Part shown: one piece after another, positions 18,638 to 28,127 of the stretch | Layout: the number at the start of each line of letters is the position of its first letter | Position numbering within the stretch: the first letter of the stretch is position 1 | From: Trichococcus flocculiformis | GTDB lineage: Bacteria; Bacillota; Bacilli; Lactobacillales; Aerococcaceae | DNA length: 64,000 nt | Assembly (NCBI RefSeq): GCF_900113645.1 | Contig: NZ_FOQC01000001.1 | Coordinates: 148,292-212,291, forward strand | Direction of reading: 5' to 3' | Program-made: the position numbers and the translations under genes | The notes under the pieces: generated by a model | Databases searched by the model: none | What the model saw: only the letters and a program-made list of their open reading frames with translations | Told to the model about the DNA's origin: nothing

Positions 18638-19195
18638 ATGTTTAAGTATAATGTCCGAGGAGAAAATATTGAGGTTACAGAACCGATCCGCAGCTACGCC
18701 GAGAAAAAATTAGGCAGACTGGAAAAATACTTTGGGAACGTGCCTGAAACAACAGCGCATGTCAACTTGAAAGTATATCCATTCCCAGCCGAAAAATCTG
18801 CTAAGGTGGAAGTTACGGTTCCGCTACCTTTCCTGGTTTTAAGAGCCGAAGAGACTTCTAGTGATCTATACGGAAGTATCGATTTGGTCGTGGACAAACT
18901 TGAACGCCAAGTCCGTAAGTACAAGACAAAGATTCACCGCAAATCCAGAGAGAGAGGATTTGATATCGGTAACGAGCCGAATCTGATCGAAGAAAAGATG
19001 GAAGACGATGAGAATCCACTTGAAATCGTCCGCACGAAACGTCTTTCCCTCAAACCGATGGACAGTGAAGAAGCTGTATTGCAGATGAATATGCTCGGAC
19101 ACAACTTCTTTATCTTCGAAGATGCTGAAACGAACGGCACAAGTATTGTGTACCGCAGAAAAGACGGCAAATTCGGTCTGATCGAAACTGACTAA
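18638..19195 (+). CDS. hpf: Ribosome hibernation promoting factor, long form
   Basis: A 185-residue long HPF. The N-terminal S30AE ribosome-binding domain (about 1-100) is joined by a linker to a C-terminal dimerisation domain (about 125-185, MDSEEAVLQMNMLGHNFF). It makes inactive 100S ribosome dimers in stationary phase. ATG 18638 is chosen because GAAAGGAGAGAG is just upstream; an earlier in-frame ATG at 18530 would lie inside the promoter. It is followed by a terminator, so it is a single gene. Confidence 0.95.
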   Translation: MFKYNVRGENIEVTEPIRSYAEKKLGRLEKYFGNVPETTAHVNLKVYPFPAEKSAKVEVTVPLPFLVLRAEETSSDLYGSIDLVVDKLERQVRKYKTKIHRKSRERGFDIGNEPNLIEEKMEDDENPLEIVRTKRLSLKPMDSEEAVLQMNMLGHNFFIFEDAETNGTSIVYRRKDGKFGLIETD

Positions 19196-19208
19196 ATCTG
19201 AAAATAAT

Positions 19209-19241
19209 GTCCCTCGCCCATAAACGGCGGGGGACTTTTTT
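19209..19241 (+). terminator. Terminator of hpf
   Basis: GTCCCTCGCC pairs with GGCGGGGGAC, followed by six T. Confidence 0.9.
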
Positions 19242-19354
19242 AATCTTCGAGACTGACAGCGCTATAGACCGTGTCCTTCATTCATCCGTCTGCATTGTCC
19301 AACCGCAAATCCAGCGAGCGATAGACAATACAAGCTTTTGTTGATGGTGAGTAG

Positions 19355-19383
19355 TTCACATTAATTAAAAGTAATGATAGAAT
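19355..19383 (+). promoter_or_regulatory. Promoter of secA-prfB
   Basis: TTCACA, 17 bases, TAGAAT, with an extra TGA just before the -10. The leader is about 105 bases long. Confidence 0.6.
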
Positions 19384-19494
19384 AGTAGAGATATAAGAAT
19401 TATTTTTGCAGCAGCAAAGAATGACCTATACACGCATACATACCCAGTAAATATGATTGCTGGAATGAAATCAGACAGCAAGAGGAGATATAGA

Positions 19495-22044
19495 ATGGCC
19501 AACTTTTTAAAGAAACTCATTGAGAATGATAAGAAAGAGCTACGTTCCTTGGAAGGAGTAGCAGATAAGGTCATTTCCTACGCGGATCGAATGGCCGCTT
19601 TGGATGATGAAGAGTTACGCGATCTGACCGAATCCTATAAGGAGCGCTACCAAAAAGGAGAGACTTTGGACGACCTTCTTCCGGAAGCGTTTGCCGTGGT
19701 CCGTGAAGGTGCAAAACGCGTCTTGGGACTGTATCCTTATAAAGTGCAGATCATGGGCGGGATCACCCTGCATAAAGGCAATATTGCCGAAATGAAGACC
19801 GGTGAAGGTAAAACCTTGACCGCAACGATGCCGGTTTACCTGAACGCCTTATCTGGCGAAGGCGTGCACGTTGTCACAGTCAATGAATATCTGGCAAGCC
19901 GTGATGCGGTCGAGATGGGCGAATTGTACCGCTTTCTGGGGTTGACTGTTGGTTTGAACACAAACGGTAAGTCATCGGAAGAAAAAAGAGAAGCCTATAA
20001 TTGCGACATCACCTACAGCACCAATAATGAATTGGGCTTCGATTATTTGAGGGACAATATGGTCGTCTATAAAAATCAAATGGTCCAGCGCCCGTTGAAC
20101 TTTGCGGTCGTGGATGAAGTCGATTCGATCTTGATCGATGAAGCCCGCACACCATTGATCATTTCCGGACAAGCCGAAAAATCTACAGCACTCTATAACC
20201 GAGCCGATTTCTTCATCAAAGGATTGAAAGAGAATGAGGATTACACAATCGATTTGACATCCAAATCGATCGCGTTGACGGATGAAGGTATCGAGAAAGC
20301 TGAAAAAACATTCCATCTGCCGAACTTGTACGATGTGGATAACACGCGTCTGGTGCACCATTTGGATCAAGCCTTGCGTGCAAACTATATCATGCTTGTG
20401 GACATCGATTATGTGGTGGAAGACGGAAAAGTAAAAATCGTTGACCAATTCACTGGCCGGATCATGGAAGGCCGCCGTTACTCGGACGGGCTTCACCAAG
20501 CCATCGAAGCCAAGGAAAACGTCGAAATCGAAAATGAATCGAAAACGATGGCCACCATCACTTTCCAGAACTACTTCCGTATGTACAAAAAACTGTCCGG
20601 TATGACCGGTACAGCAAAAACGGAAGAAGAAGAGTTCCGGGAAATTTACAACATGAACGTCATTTCGATTCCGACTAACAGACCGATCGTCCGTCACGAC
20701 TATCCGGATTTGTTGTATCCTTCTTTGAAAAGCAAATTCAGAGCCGTTGTCGGCGACATTAAAGAACGTCACGCGAAAGGGCAGCCGATCCTTGTCGGTA
20801 CCGTAGCCGTGGAAACATCCGAACTGCTTTCGCACATGTTGCGTCAAGAAAACATTCCGCACCAAGTTTTGAATGCAAAAAACCATTTCCGGGAAGCGGA
20901 AATCATCATCGGAGCCGGTCAACCCGGAGCCGTCACAATCGCCACCAACATGGCTGGTCGTGGTACCGACATCAAGCTGGGTAAAGGCGTCAAGGAATTA
21001 GGCGGTCTCTGCGTCATCGGTACCGAACGCCATGAATCACGCCGGATCGACAACCAATTGCGTGGCCGTTCCGGCCGTCAAGGGGATCCCGGCGAAACGC
21101 AATTTTACCTGTCACTGGAAGACGACTTGATGAGACGCTTCGGATCGGAACGCATCCAGCAAGTCTGGAGCAAATTGAATTTGGATGATGAAGCGGAAGA
21201 TGTGGTCATCCAAAGCAAAATGCTTTCCAAACAAGTGGAATCCGCCCAAAAACGAGTGGAAGGCAATAACTATGATACCCGTAAAAACGTACTGGAATAC
21301 GATGAAGTCATGCGTGAACAGCGTGAGATCATTTATGGGCAACGTTTGGAAGTCATCAATGAAACCGAATCGTTGAAGTATGTCGTGACAGCGATGATCA
21401 AGCGTGCGATTGCGCGTGTGGTCGAAACGCATACCATCGGTGAAAAGGCGACTTGGAATCTGCAAGGCATCCGTGATTTTGCCGGAGCTGCCCTTGTGCA
21501 TCCCGACAGCATCAGTTTAGCCGAACTGGAAGGAAAATCTGCGCACGAAATCGAAGAATATTTGGTGGAACGCGCAATGGAAGTTTACAAGACAAAAGAG
21601 TCACAATTGAGTCCAGAACAAATTTTGGAATTTGAAAAAGTTGTTATCCTGCGGGTTGTCGACAGCAAATGGACCGATCACATCGACAATATGGATGAGC
21701 TGCGTCAAGGAATCGGCTTGCGTTCATATGCACAGAACAATCCGTTGACCGAGTACCAAACCGAAGGCTATGATCGTTTCCAGGAAATGATTGCGACCAT
21801 CGACTATGACGTTACCCGGATTGTGATGAAATCAGAAATTCGTCAAAATCTGCAACGCCAATCCGTAGGCCAAGGCTCGAACATCATGCCGACGCGTGAG
21901 ACAGTCGCTTCCCAAACGGAGCAACAGGAACAAGCACGCAGAGCACAGATCGCGGCAATGAGGATGCAAAAACTGATGGAAATCCAAAAAGCAAAACTGG
22001 CGGCTGAAGCAGCCGAAAAACAAGAATCACAAACTGAAGAATAA
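19495..22044 (+). CDS. secA: Protein translocase ATPase SecA
   Basis: An 849-residue SecA, the ATPase motor that pushes preproteins through SecYEG. Walker A KTGEGKT (about 101-107), Walker [15 protein letters not shown], the GTDIKLG motif and the [17 protein letters not shown] arginine-finger region are intact. ATG 19495 follows AGAGGAGATA; the upstream in-frame ATG at 19453 lacks a site. The C-terminus ends in a charged Lys/Glu/Gln stretch and lacks the cysteine-rich SEC-C zinc tail found in B. subtilis and E. coli SecA. prfB follows, as in many Firmicutes. Confidence 0.97.
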   Translation: MANFLKKLIENDKKELRSLEGVADKVISYADRMAALDDEELRDLTESYKERYQKGETLDDLLPEAFAVVREGAKRVLGLYPYKVQIMGGITLHKGNIAEMKTGEGKTLTATMPVYLNALSGEGVHVVTVNEYLASRDAVEMGELYRFLGLTVGLNTNGKSSEEKREAYNCDITYSTNNELGFDYLRDNMVVYKNQMVQRPLNFAVVDEVDSILIDEARTPLIISGQAEKSTALYNRADFFIKGLKENEDYTIDLTSKSIALTDEGIEKAEKTFHLPNLYDVDNTRLVHHLDQALRANYIMLVDIDYVVEDGKVKIVDQFTGRIMEGRRYSDGLHQAIEAKENVEIENESKTMATITFQNYFRMYKKLSGMTGTAKTEEEEFREIYNMNVISIPTNRPIVRHDYPDLLYPSLKSKFRAVVGDIKERHAKGQPILVGTVAVETSELLSHMLRQENIPHQVLNAKNHFREAEIIIGAGQPGAVTIATNMAGRGTDIKLGKGVKELGGLCVIGTERHESRRIDNQLRGRSGRQGDPGETQFYLSLEDDLMRRFGSERIQQVWSKLNLDDEAEDVVIQSKMLSKQVESAQKRVEGNNYDTRKNVLEYDEVMREQREIIYGQRLEVINETESLKYVVTAMIKRAIARVVETHTIGEKATWNLQGIRDFAGAALVHPDSISLAELEGKSAHEIEEYLVERAMEVYKTKESQLSPEQILEFEKVVILRVVDSKWTDHIDNMDELRQGIGLRSYAQNNPLTEYQTEGYDRFQEMIATIDYDVTRIVMKSEIRQNLQRQSVGQGSNIMPTRETVASQTEQQEQARRAQIAAMRMQKLMEIQKAKLAAEAAEKQESQTEE

Positions 22045-22129
22045 CAGGCAGCGCATCCGCAAGAGGCATTTCAAGCAATAAAACCAAGTCAAATACAACA
22101 AACTAATCGGATACAACGCCAATCGGGGA

Positions 22130-22170
22130 GGGTCGGGATAAAAAACAGTCGCTTGTTTTTATCCCGACCC
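22130..22170 (+). terminator. Long hairpin between secA and prfB
   Basis: GGGTCGGGATAAAAA pairs with TTTTTATCCCGACCC, with a CA/TG extension and one bulged A. The T run is inside the stem rather than after it. It may be a partial terminator, a bidirectional terminator or an RNA-processing site. Confidence 0.55.
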
Positions 22171-22203
22171 ATCCTTCTTTTGTCGAATCTAGGAGGAAAT
22201 CAA

Positions 22204-23320
22204 ATGGAATTAAGTGAAATCAAAGCAATATTGGAAAGTTCAGAAACAAAAATTGCAAGCTTCAGGAGGTCTCTTTGACTTAGATGGCCTCGAAACGGAT
22301 ATCGCAGAATTCGACGATCGCATGTTGGATCCGGAATTCTGGAACAATGCCGAAGCGGCGCAGGAAGTCATCAACCAATCAAACCAATTAAAAGCAGTCT
22401 ACAATACGTTCAAGAGTCTGGAAGCGCAATATGAAGACCTCGAAGTCTTATATGAAATGGTAAAAGAGGATGAAGATCCGGAATATCTGGAAGAATTGAA
22501 CGAAAAAACGACAGAATTTACAGAAGCACTTGAAAAATATGAATTGACGATGCTGTTGAACGGACCGCACGACAAATCGAACGCTATTTTGGAAATCCAT
22601 CCAGGTGCCGGTGGAACGGAATCCCAGGACTGGGGCAGCATGCTTTTCCGCATGTATACGCGTTGGGCCGACAAAAAAGGCTTTGACGTGGAGACGTTGG
22701 ATTATCAAAGTGGGGACGAGGCCGGTATCAAAAGCGTAACGATCCTGATCAAAGGGATGAACGCCTACGGCTACCTGCGTTCGGAAAGGGGCGTCCACCG
22801 TTTGGTCCGCATCTCGCCGTTCGACTCTGCCGGAAGAAGGCACACCTCGTTTTGTTCGATCGATGTGATGCCGGAGATAGCTGCCGACGATGCAGAGATA
22901 GAAGTGAATCCGGATGATATCCGGGTGGATACTTACCGCGCCAGCGGAGCCGGTGGACAACACATCAATAAAACATCATCAGCCATCCGAATCACGCATA
23001 TTCCGACCGGTATTGTTGTGGCAAGCCAGGCGCAACGTTCGCAATTCCAGAATAGGGATACCGCTATGGGAATGCTGAAGGCGAAACTGTATCAACTGCA
23101 GGAGGAAGAGCGCGAAAAAGAACTGGCCGCCATCCGCGGCGAGCAAAAAGAGATCGGTTGGGGTTCACAGATCCGTTCATACGTGTTCCATCCGTACTCC
23201 ATGGTCAAGGATCACCGAAGCAGCTACGAAACGGGTAACGTACAGGCCGTCATGGACGGGGATATCGACGCCTTTATCGATGCTTATCTGAAAATGACGA
23301 TGGATCAGGAAGAACTTTAA
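22204..23320 (+). CDS. prfB: Peptide chain release factor 2, with programmed +1 frameshift
   Basis: RF2 releases finished proteins at UGA and UAA. Translation starts at ATG 22204, reads 24 codons and meets an in-frame TGA at 22276-22278 in the context CTT TGA C. A Shine-Dalgarno-like AGGAGG lies at 22264-22269. Slipping +1 at CTT continues as GAC at 22277, giving a product of about 371 residues. This is the classical RF2 autoregulatory frameshift, so the gene is intact, not broken. The stop-recognition SPF motif and the catalytic GGQ (in GAGGQHINK) are present. Confidence 0.96.
22264..22279 (+). promoter_or_regulatory. Programmed ribosomal frameshift site of prfB
   Basis: AGGAGG, then TCT CTT TGA C. 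The internal Shine-Dalgarno sequence three bases before CTT and the poor stop context TGA-C make the ribosome slip +1 when RF2 is scarce. Seen directly; the mechanism is known from E. coli and Bacillus. Confidence 0.95.
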
Positions 23321-23374
23321 AAGCAGCAGCCCAAATAAATAGGATCAGTCACGAGCGAGAATACTGAGAAACTA

Positions 23375-23430
23375 TTGACACATACTTGTAAAGAAACTAA
23401 AACAGACACAGTTGTGCAACGTGCTATAAT
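23375..23430 (+). promoter_or_regulatory. Two candidate promoters of ftsEX
   Basis: The first is TTGACA (23375), 17 bases, TAAAAC. The second is an extended -10, TGCTATAAT, at 23422-23430. Both lie 70-130 bases before ftsE. Confidence 0.55.
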
Positions 23431-23502
23431 AGGGAAGCATTCTTGCAGCCTCTGAAGGTTTCAGAGCGGAAGCAAGGAAAAAAAGAAAAGACAGGTGATA
23501 AA

Positions 23503-24189
23503 ATGATTGAAATGCTGAATGTCTCCAAGAAGTACAACAACGGCATTACGGCGGTCAATAATCTGAGCGTGAAGATCGAGCAAGGGGAATTTGTTTATAT
23601 TGTAGGCCCCAGTGGAGCGGGCAAATCAACTTTCATCAAAATGATGTATCGCGAAGTAAAACCAACCTCAGGAACTGTTCAAGTAGGCAAATATAATTTA
23701 ACGACCATGAAAGAAAAAGAAGTCCCATTATTGCGCCGTTTTGTGGGTATGGTCTTCCAGGATTTCAAATTATTACCTAAACTGACCGTATACGAAAACA
23801 TCGCCTACGCGATGGAAGTAGTCGAAAAAAGTCCGAAAGTCATCCAGAAGCGCGTATTGGAAGTGTTGGATTTGGTCGGACTGAAGCATAAAGTGCGGAT
23901 GTTCCCGAATGAACTTTCCGGTGGGGAACAGCAACGGATCGCGATTGCACGTGCGATTGCGAATATGCCAGGCGTCCTGATTGCGGATGAGCCGACAGGT
24001 AACTTGGATCCGGATACGTCGATGGAAATCATGCGGATTCTGGAAGAAATCAACAACCAAGGAACAACAATCCTGATGGCCACCCATAACAGCCAAATCG
24101 TTAATGACATCAAACACCGTGTATTAGCAATAGAGAATGGCCGTATTGTCCGAGATCAACAAGAAGGAGAATATGGATATGAAATTTAG
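23503..24189 (+). CDS. ftsE: Cell division ABC transporter ATP-binding protein FtsE
   Basis: A 228-residue ABC ATPase with Walker A GPSGAGKST, signature LSGGEQQR and Walker B VLIADEPTGNLDP. With FtsX it forms a mechanotransmission complex that activates peptidoglycan hydrolases at the membrane. ATG 23503 is chosen because AGGTGAT lies just upstream. It overlaps ftsX by 11 bases. Confidence 0.95.
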   Translation: MIEMLNVSKKYNNGITAVNNLSVKIEQGEFVYIVGPSGAGKSTFIKMMYREVKPTSGTVQVGKYNLTTMKEKEVPLLRRFVGMVFQDFKLLPKLTVYENIAYAMEVVEKSPKVIQKRVLEVLDLVGLKHKVRMFPNELSGGEQQRIAIARAIANMPGVLIADEPTGNLDPDTSMEIMRILEEINNQGTTILMATHNSQIVNDIKHRVLAIENGRIVRDQQEGEYGYEI

Positions 24190-25066
24190 AACATTTATGA
24201 GACACATAAGGGACGCATTCAAAAGTCTGTTCCGGAATGGCTGGATGTCGATAGCTTCAATCAGTGCAGTGGCACTGACTTTGTTGCTTGTGGGGTCTTT
24301 TACCGGGATTCTTTTGAACGTGAACAAGTTGGCTTCCGATGTCGAAAATGATGTGAGCGTAAAAGTTTACATCGATCTGGCTGCTGATGCAGCCGCCCAG
24401 GAAGCCTTAAAGACGGAACTGGAGAACATCGCCAATGTCGAATCCATCACTTTCTCAAGTAAGGACGAGGAATTGGATAAGATCATCGGCAGCTACGGTG
24501 ATGAATTCGATCTTTTCGGCGGAGATGCCAATCCGTTGTATGACGCTTATGTCTTGAATACAACTGCACCAGAGCAAACGAAAGCGGTAGCTGAAGCAGC
24601 ATCCGCCATGCAGTATGTCACTCAAGTCGAATACGGCGGTGCCACAGCGGATAAATTATTTGAGACGATTGCGACGATCCGCACGATAGGACTCGTCATC
24701 ATCATCGGCTTACTGTTGGTTGCCGTATTTCTGATTTCCAATACAATCCGGATTACCATCTTCTCCCGCAGCACGGAGATCGAAATCATGCGTTTGGTGG
24801 GTGCAAAAAACAGCTTCATCAGATGGCCATTCCTGATTGAAGGAGCCATCATCGGATTGATCGGGGCATTGATTCCCATGACTTTCCTAGTGTTCCTTTA
24901 TCGCTTCATCTTTAATGTGAGCGGGGACTACTTGGCCGGCACAAACTTTGGTCTTTTGACTCCGAATCCGTTCCTCCTCTACATCAGTCTTCTGATGGTG
25001 GGTATCGGTATCTTCATCGGGGCATTCGGTTCCGTTTTCTCGATGCGCCGCTTCCTGAAAGTTTAA
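24179..25066 (+). CDS. ftsX: Cell division permease-like protein FtsX
   Basis: A 295-residue membrane protein with four transmembrane helices. One follows the amphipathic N-terminal segment (NGWMSIASISAVALTLLLVG) and three lie in the C-terminal FtsX/MacB domain. A large extracytoplasmic loop (about residues 50-165) is the part expected to contact a hydrolase or adaptor such as PcsB/CwlO. Two ATG codons are near: 24173 and 24179. GAAGGAGA gives better spacing to 24179. It is followed by a terminator. Confidence 0.94.
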   Translation: MKFRTFMRHIRDAFKSLFRNGWMSIASISAVALTLLLVGSFTGILLNVNKLASDVENDVSVKVYIDLAADAAAQEALKTELENIANVESITFSSKDEELDKIIGSYGDEFDLFGGDANPLYDAYVLNTTAPEQTKAVAEAASAMQYVTQVEYGGATADKLFETIATIRTIGLVIIIGLLLVAVFLISNTIRITIFSRSTEIEIMRLVGAKNSFIRWPFLIEGAIIGLIGALIPMTFLVFLYRFIFNVSGDYLAGTNFGLLTPNPFLLYISLLMVGIGIFIGAFGSVFSMRRFLKV

Positions 25067-25085
25067 CAAAAAATTTTTGACCCAT

Positions 25086-25126
25086 AAGGTTCCAGTCATA
25101 CAAAACGTATGGGTGGAACCTTTTTT
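25086..25126 (+). terminator. Terminator of ftsEX
   Basis: AAGGTTCCA pairs with TGGAACCTT, with an inner CATAC/GTATG stem, followed by six T. Confidence 0.92.
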
Positions 25127-25251
25127 GTCGTTCGCTTAAGCAGGCTCATCCTGAAAACCGATAAACTGAAACTATTATTTTGTATGCATTTATTTCTCTT
25201 TTACCTTGTGGAATCTCCTGTACAGCGCACTTTTTAGAGTCTTTTCGGTTG

Positions 25252-25371
25252 ATGGATAAAAATCGGCTGGGAAAATCTGAATTGCCGTTTTCCAACATTT
25301 TTAGTATGCTGAAAAGGAAACGAGCCGAGCAGGAAGCTGAGGCTTTCAAAATATTGACATTCGCAAAATAA
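25252..25371 (+). CDS. Possible small basic protein of 39 residues before phoP
   Basis: The frame 25252-25371 would encode a 39-residue, strongly charged peptide (MLKRKRAEQEAEAF core). No good Shine-Dalgarno sequence precedes it and I recognise no family. It lies in a 354-base gap that otherwise holds only a palindrome. It may be chance, a decayed gene end or a real small protein. Confidence 0.2.
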   Translation: MDKNRLGKSELPFSNIFSMLKRKRAEQEAEAFKILTFAK

Positions 25372-25373
25372 AT

Positions 25374-25393
25374 GGGATGGCATATGCTATCCC
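25374..25393. promoter_or_regulatory. 20-base palindrome in front of phoP
   Basis: GGGATGGCATATGCTATCCC is fully self-complementary apart from one G-T pair. It lies 28 bases before the phoP start and 14 bases after a TTGACA hexamer (25354-25359). It could be an operator or a leader hairpin close to the ribosome-binding site. Confidence 0.4.
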
Positions 25394-25420
25394 GGACCCC
25401 AATCGGTCAGAGGAGGACAC

Positions 25421-26152
25421 ATGAAAAAAGTTTTGCTAGTGGATGATGAACCATCCATCGTTACATTATTGGCTTTTAACTTGGAAAAAGACGGCTATGA
25501 GGTGACAACTGCCACCGACGGAGCGGAAGGCTACCGTTTGGCTATCTCAAATCCTTTTGACTTCATCATTTTGGATCTGATGCTACCGTCGATGGACGGT
25601 ATGGATATCTGTAAACGCCTAAGACAGGAAAAGTTTGATACGCCGATCATGATTTTGACAGCGAAGGATGATGAACTGGAAAAGATTATCGGACTTGAGT
25701 TGGGGGCGGATGATTATATGACAAAGCCATTCAGCCCGCGTGAAGTGTTGGCCAGGATGAAAGCTATCCTAAGAAGAACGAATAAAGCTGTTCCGGCTGA
25801 AGGTGCTCCGACTGTCCAACAGGAGCCGACTGAGGATCAAACCGAAAAAATCGAGGTTGGCGAAATCACGATTTTCCCACAACTTTATGAAGTTCATGTA
25901 GCGGGAGAATTGATTGAAATAACACCGAAAGAATTTGAATTGTTGCTTTACATGGCGAAGCGTGCCAATCGCATCCTGAGCCGGGAACAGTTGTTGAACG
26001 CCATCTGGAATTTTGATTACGCCGGAGAAACGCGCATCGTCGATGTACACATCAGCCATCTCCGCGAAAAAATTGAAAAAGACACTAAAAACCCGCAATA
26101 CATCCGTACGGTCCGGGGCTTCGGGTATAAATTTGAGGTAGCGAAGACATGA
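25421..26152 (+). CDS. phoP: Phosphate response regulator, OmpR/PhoB family
   Basis: A 243-residue response regulator. The receiver domain (1-115) contains LLVDDEPS, the phospho-acceptor Asp in IILDLMLP, and the TAKDDE and KPFSPREV switch residues. An unusually long Glu/Thr-rich linker (about 118-145) leads to a winged-helix DNA-binding domain ending in TVRGFGYKFE. The role in phosphate control is inferred from the overlapping histidine kinase gene and the two pst operons with Pho boxes that follow. RBS GAGGAGGA. Confidence 0.88.
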   Translation: MKKVLLVDDEPSIVTLLAFNLEKDGYEVTTATDGAEGYRLAISNPFDFIILDLMLPSMDGMDICKRLRQEKFDTPIMILTAKDDELEKIIGLELGADDYMTKPFSPREVLARMKAILRRTNKAVPAEGAPTVQQEPTEDQTEKIEVGEITIFPQLYEVHVAGELIEITPKEFELLLYMAKRANRILSREQLLNAIWNFDYAGETRIVDVHISHLREKIEKDTKNPQYIRTVRGFGYKFEVAKT

Positions 26153-27909
26153 AGCAACTGCAATTGCGGATGCTTGCCACTTTTGTGTTGATCTTTGCGC
26201 TGTTCAGTGTGGCTTTCGGGATATTCCTAGAGACTGTGTTAGGGAACTACACGCGGAGTCTGCACAGTGAACTGTTGGTTGAACAGACGCAAATAGTGGG
26301 TACACTGCTCCAAAACAGTGCGGATGGCAGTGACTGGACCTTTGTTGAAAAAGAATTGGATAAAATTGACTCTTTCACGGAAGATAGAATCACTTTAGTC
26401 GCCAGCGATGGGGTTGTGATTTATGATTCGCAGCTCACTGCGGTCAATCTGGAAAATCATCTGCGGCGGGAAGAAATTCAGGAAGTTCTGTCCGGAGAAC
26501 CTTACGGAACAGGGCAAAGGAAGAGTGAAAGCACAAACGAGGAACTTTATTATGTAGCTGTGCCGATTTTTGACGAATCAGGCACTATCGCTGCTGTTAT
26601 CCGACTGTCGAGACCACTGAGCGCCTTGACGGTCAGCCAGCGCATCGAACAGTCCCTTTACGTTTTTATCCTGTTGGCTCTGGCAGTAGCCTTCGTACTT
26701 ACTTATGCTTTGACGAAACGCATCGGCAGACCGATCGATGCGGTGATGGATGTCGCCAAAAAACTTTCGGATCACCAGTATGATGCGCGATATAAAGGCA
26801 AAGGCTTCGGTGATTTCCAAAAATTGGGCGAAACCGTCAATGAACTTGCCGAAAGTCTGGATAATCAAATGAATGAAATCAAGCAGAATGATGAACGGCT
26901 TACTGGCTTGATCAATCATCTGGTCATTGGCGTGATGCTTCTGGATGAGAACAAGGAAATTACAATGGTCAATCCCGTCATGCAAGAAATATTGAGTGAA
27001 AGTGAAGAATCGCTGATCGGTCAATCCTATGTCGAGGCTGTAAGCAGTTATGGACTCAGCCATATGATTGAGCGAGCGTACACGTACAGAGAGCCGCAGA
27101 ATGACGAAATCTATTTTTATTATCCAAAAGACAGAATCGTCGATGTCAATATTGTCCCGATCACAAGCAAGAAACCGGGTGAAATGAATCTGATTGTGCT
27201 CCTCTATGACATAAGTGAAATCCGACGCTTGGAGAAAGTCCGTACCGACTTTGTCGCCAATGCATCCCATGAGCTTCGGACGCCTGTTACAGCCCTGAAA
27301 GGATTCGCTGAAACATTATTGGACGGTGCAATGGAAGATCCCGTTATCCTGAAACAGTTTTTGGAAATCATTCTGGCCGAAAGCACCCGGTTGAATCTTT
27401 TGGTGAATGATATTTTGGAACTGTCGAAGTTGGAGCAGCGGCAAGTCCCGCTCGCTCTGCAGCAAGTGAATATTTCCGAAGCGGTGTTGGCGACCTTTCA
27501 GTTGGTCGATCAGAAAGTGAAAGAGAAAAACATGACACTGGAATTAGTGGAAAAGGATTTCGTAACGTTGCATACAGATCCGAATCGCTTGAAGCAAATA
27601 CTGGCTAATCTGATCAACAATGCCGTCGTCTATACGCAAGCCGGAGGGCATATCACGGTCACTGTCGAGAAGACTGCGGATCAAGTCCATCTGCACGTTG
27701 CCGATAACGGAATCGGGATACCGGAAGCCGATCTGGGAAGAGTATTCGAGCGGTTCTATCGCGTCGATAAAGCGCGGAGCAGAAACTCCGGAGGTACCGG
27801 CTTAGGATTATCGATTGTGAAGTATTTGGTTGAAAACATGAACGGAACGGTCACTGTAGCCAGCAAACAGGGCAATGGAACAACTTTTACAGTGACATTG
27901 CCTATATAA
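26149..27909 (+). CDS. phoR: Phosphate sensor histidine kinase
   Basis: A 586-residue membrane kinase. TM1 is at about 8-30, an extracytoplasmic sensor at about 31-165 and TM2 at about 168-188. HAMP, a PAS domain (about 255-360) and the HisKA domain with the H-box NASHELRTPV follow. The catalytic ATPase has the N box NLINNAV, then DNGIGIP and GGTGLGLSI. This architecture is that of PhoR/VicK-type kinases. Its start overlaps phoP by four bases (ATGA). In PhoR systems the Pst transporter and PhoU report phosphate status to this kinase, and both are encoded next door. Confidence 0.88.
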   Translation: MKQLQLRMLATFVLIFALFSVAFGIFLETVLGNYTRSLHSELLVEQTQIVGTLLQNSADGSDWTFVEKELDKIDSFTEDRITLVASDGVVIYDSQLTAVNLENHLRREEIQEVLSGEPYGTGQRKSESTNEELYYVAVPIFDESGTIAAVIRLSRPLSALTVSQRIEQSLYVFILLALAVAFVLTYALTKRIGRPIDAVMDVAKKLSDHQYDARYKGKGFGDFQKLGETVNELAESLDNQMNEIKQNDERLTGLINHLVIGVMLLDENKEITMVNPVMQEILSESEESLIGQSYVEAVSSYGLSHMIERAYTYREPQNDEIYFYYPKDRIVDVNIVPITSKKPGEMNLIVLLYDISEIRRLEKVRTDFVANASHELRTPVTALKGFAETLLDGAMEDPVILKQFLEIILAESTRLNLLVNDILELSKLEQRQVPLALQQVNISEAVLATFQLVDQKVKEKNMTLELVEKDFVTLHTDPNRLKQILANLINNAVVYTQAGGHITVTVEKTADQVHLHVADNGIGIPEADLGRVFERFYRVDKARSRNSGGTGLGLSIVKYLVENMNGTVTVASKQGNGTTFTVTLPI

Positions 27910-27925
27910 GAATGGATTCGAATGC

Positions 27926-27966
27926 AAAAGCTTTACAGGCGGAAACGTACCTGTAGAGCTTTTTTT
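27926..27966 (+). terminator. Terminator of phoPR
   Basis: AAAAGCTTTACAGG pairs with CCTGTAGAGCTTTT (one mismatch), followed by a T run. Confidence 0.88.
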
Positions 27967-27985
27967 CTTGTATTCTAAAGCCCCG

Positions 27986-28070
27986 TTTACAAAACATTTA
28001 CAAAAAAAGAGGTAAATCAACGGAAAATTTACATGAAACCGCAAGGAAATTAACAATCGACCGTTAATAT
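27986..28070 (+). promoter_or_regulatory. Pho-box region of the first pst operon
   Basis: TTTACA occurs at 27986, 27997 and 28028, and TTAACA at 28050. The first pair is 11 bases apart and the last pair 22, matching the PhoP direct-repeat spacing known in Bacillus (a TTAACA-like hexamer once per helical turn). A weak -10, TAATAT, follows at 28065-28070, with no -35 of its own. Confidence 0.7.
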
Positions 28071-28127
28071 TAAGGTTGTGAACAGGCAATGGCGTTCAAA
28101 TAACCTCAACATAAAGGATGGGAAAAA

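Noticed and set aside
19972..20922. A 316-codon antisense frame within secA
   Set aside because: SecA is certain on the plus strand; the antisense frame shows no family features.
22276..22278. prfB as a pseudogene because of an early TGA
   Set aside because: The context is the known RF2 frameshift site, and both parts align with RF2.
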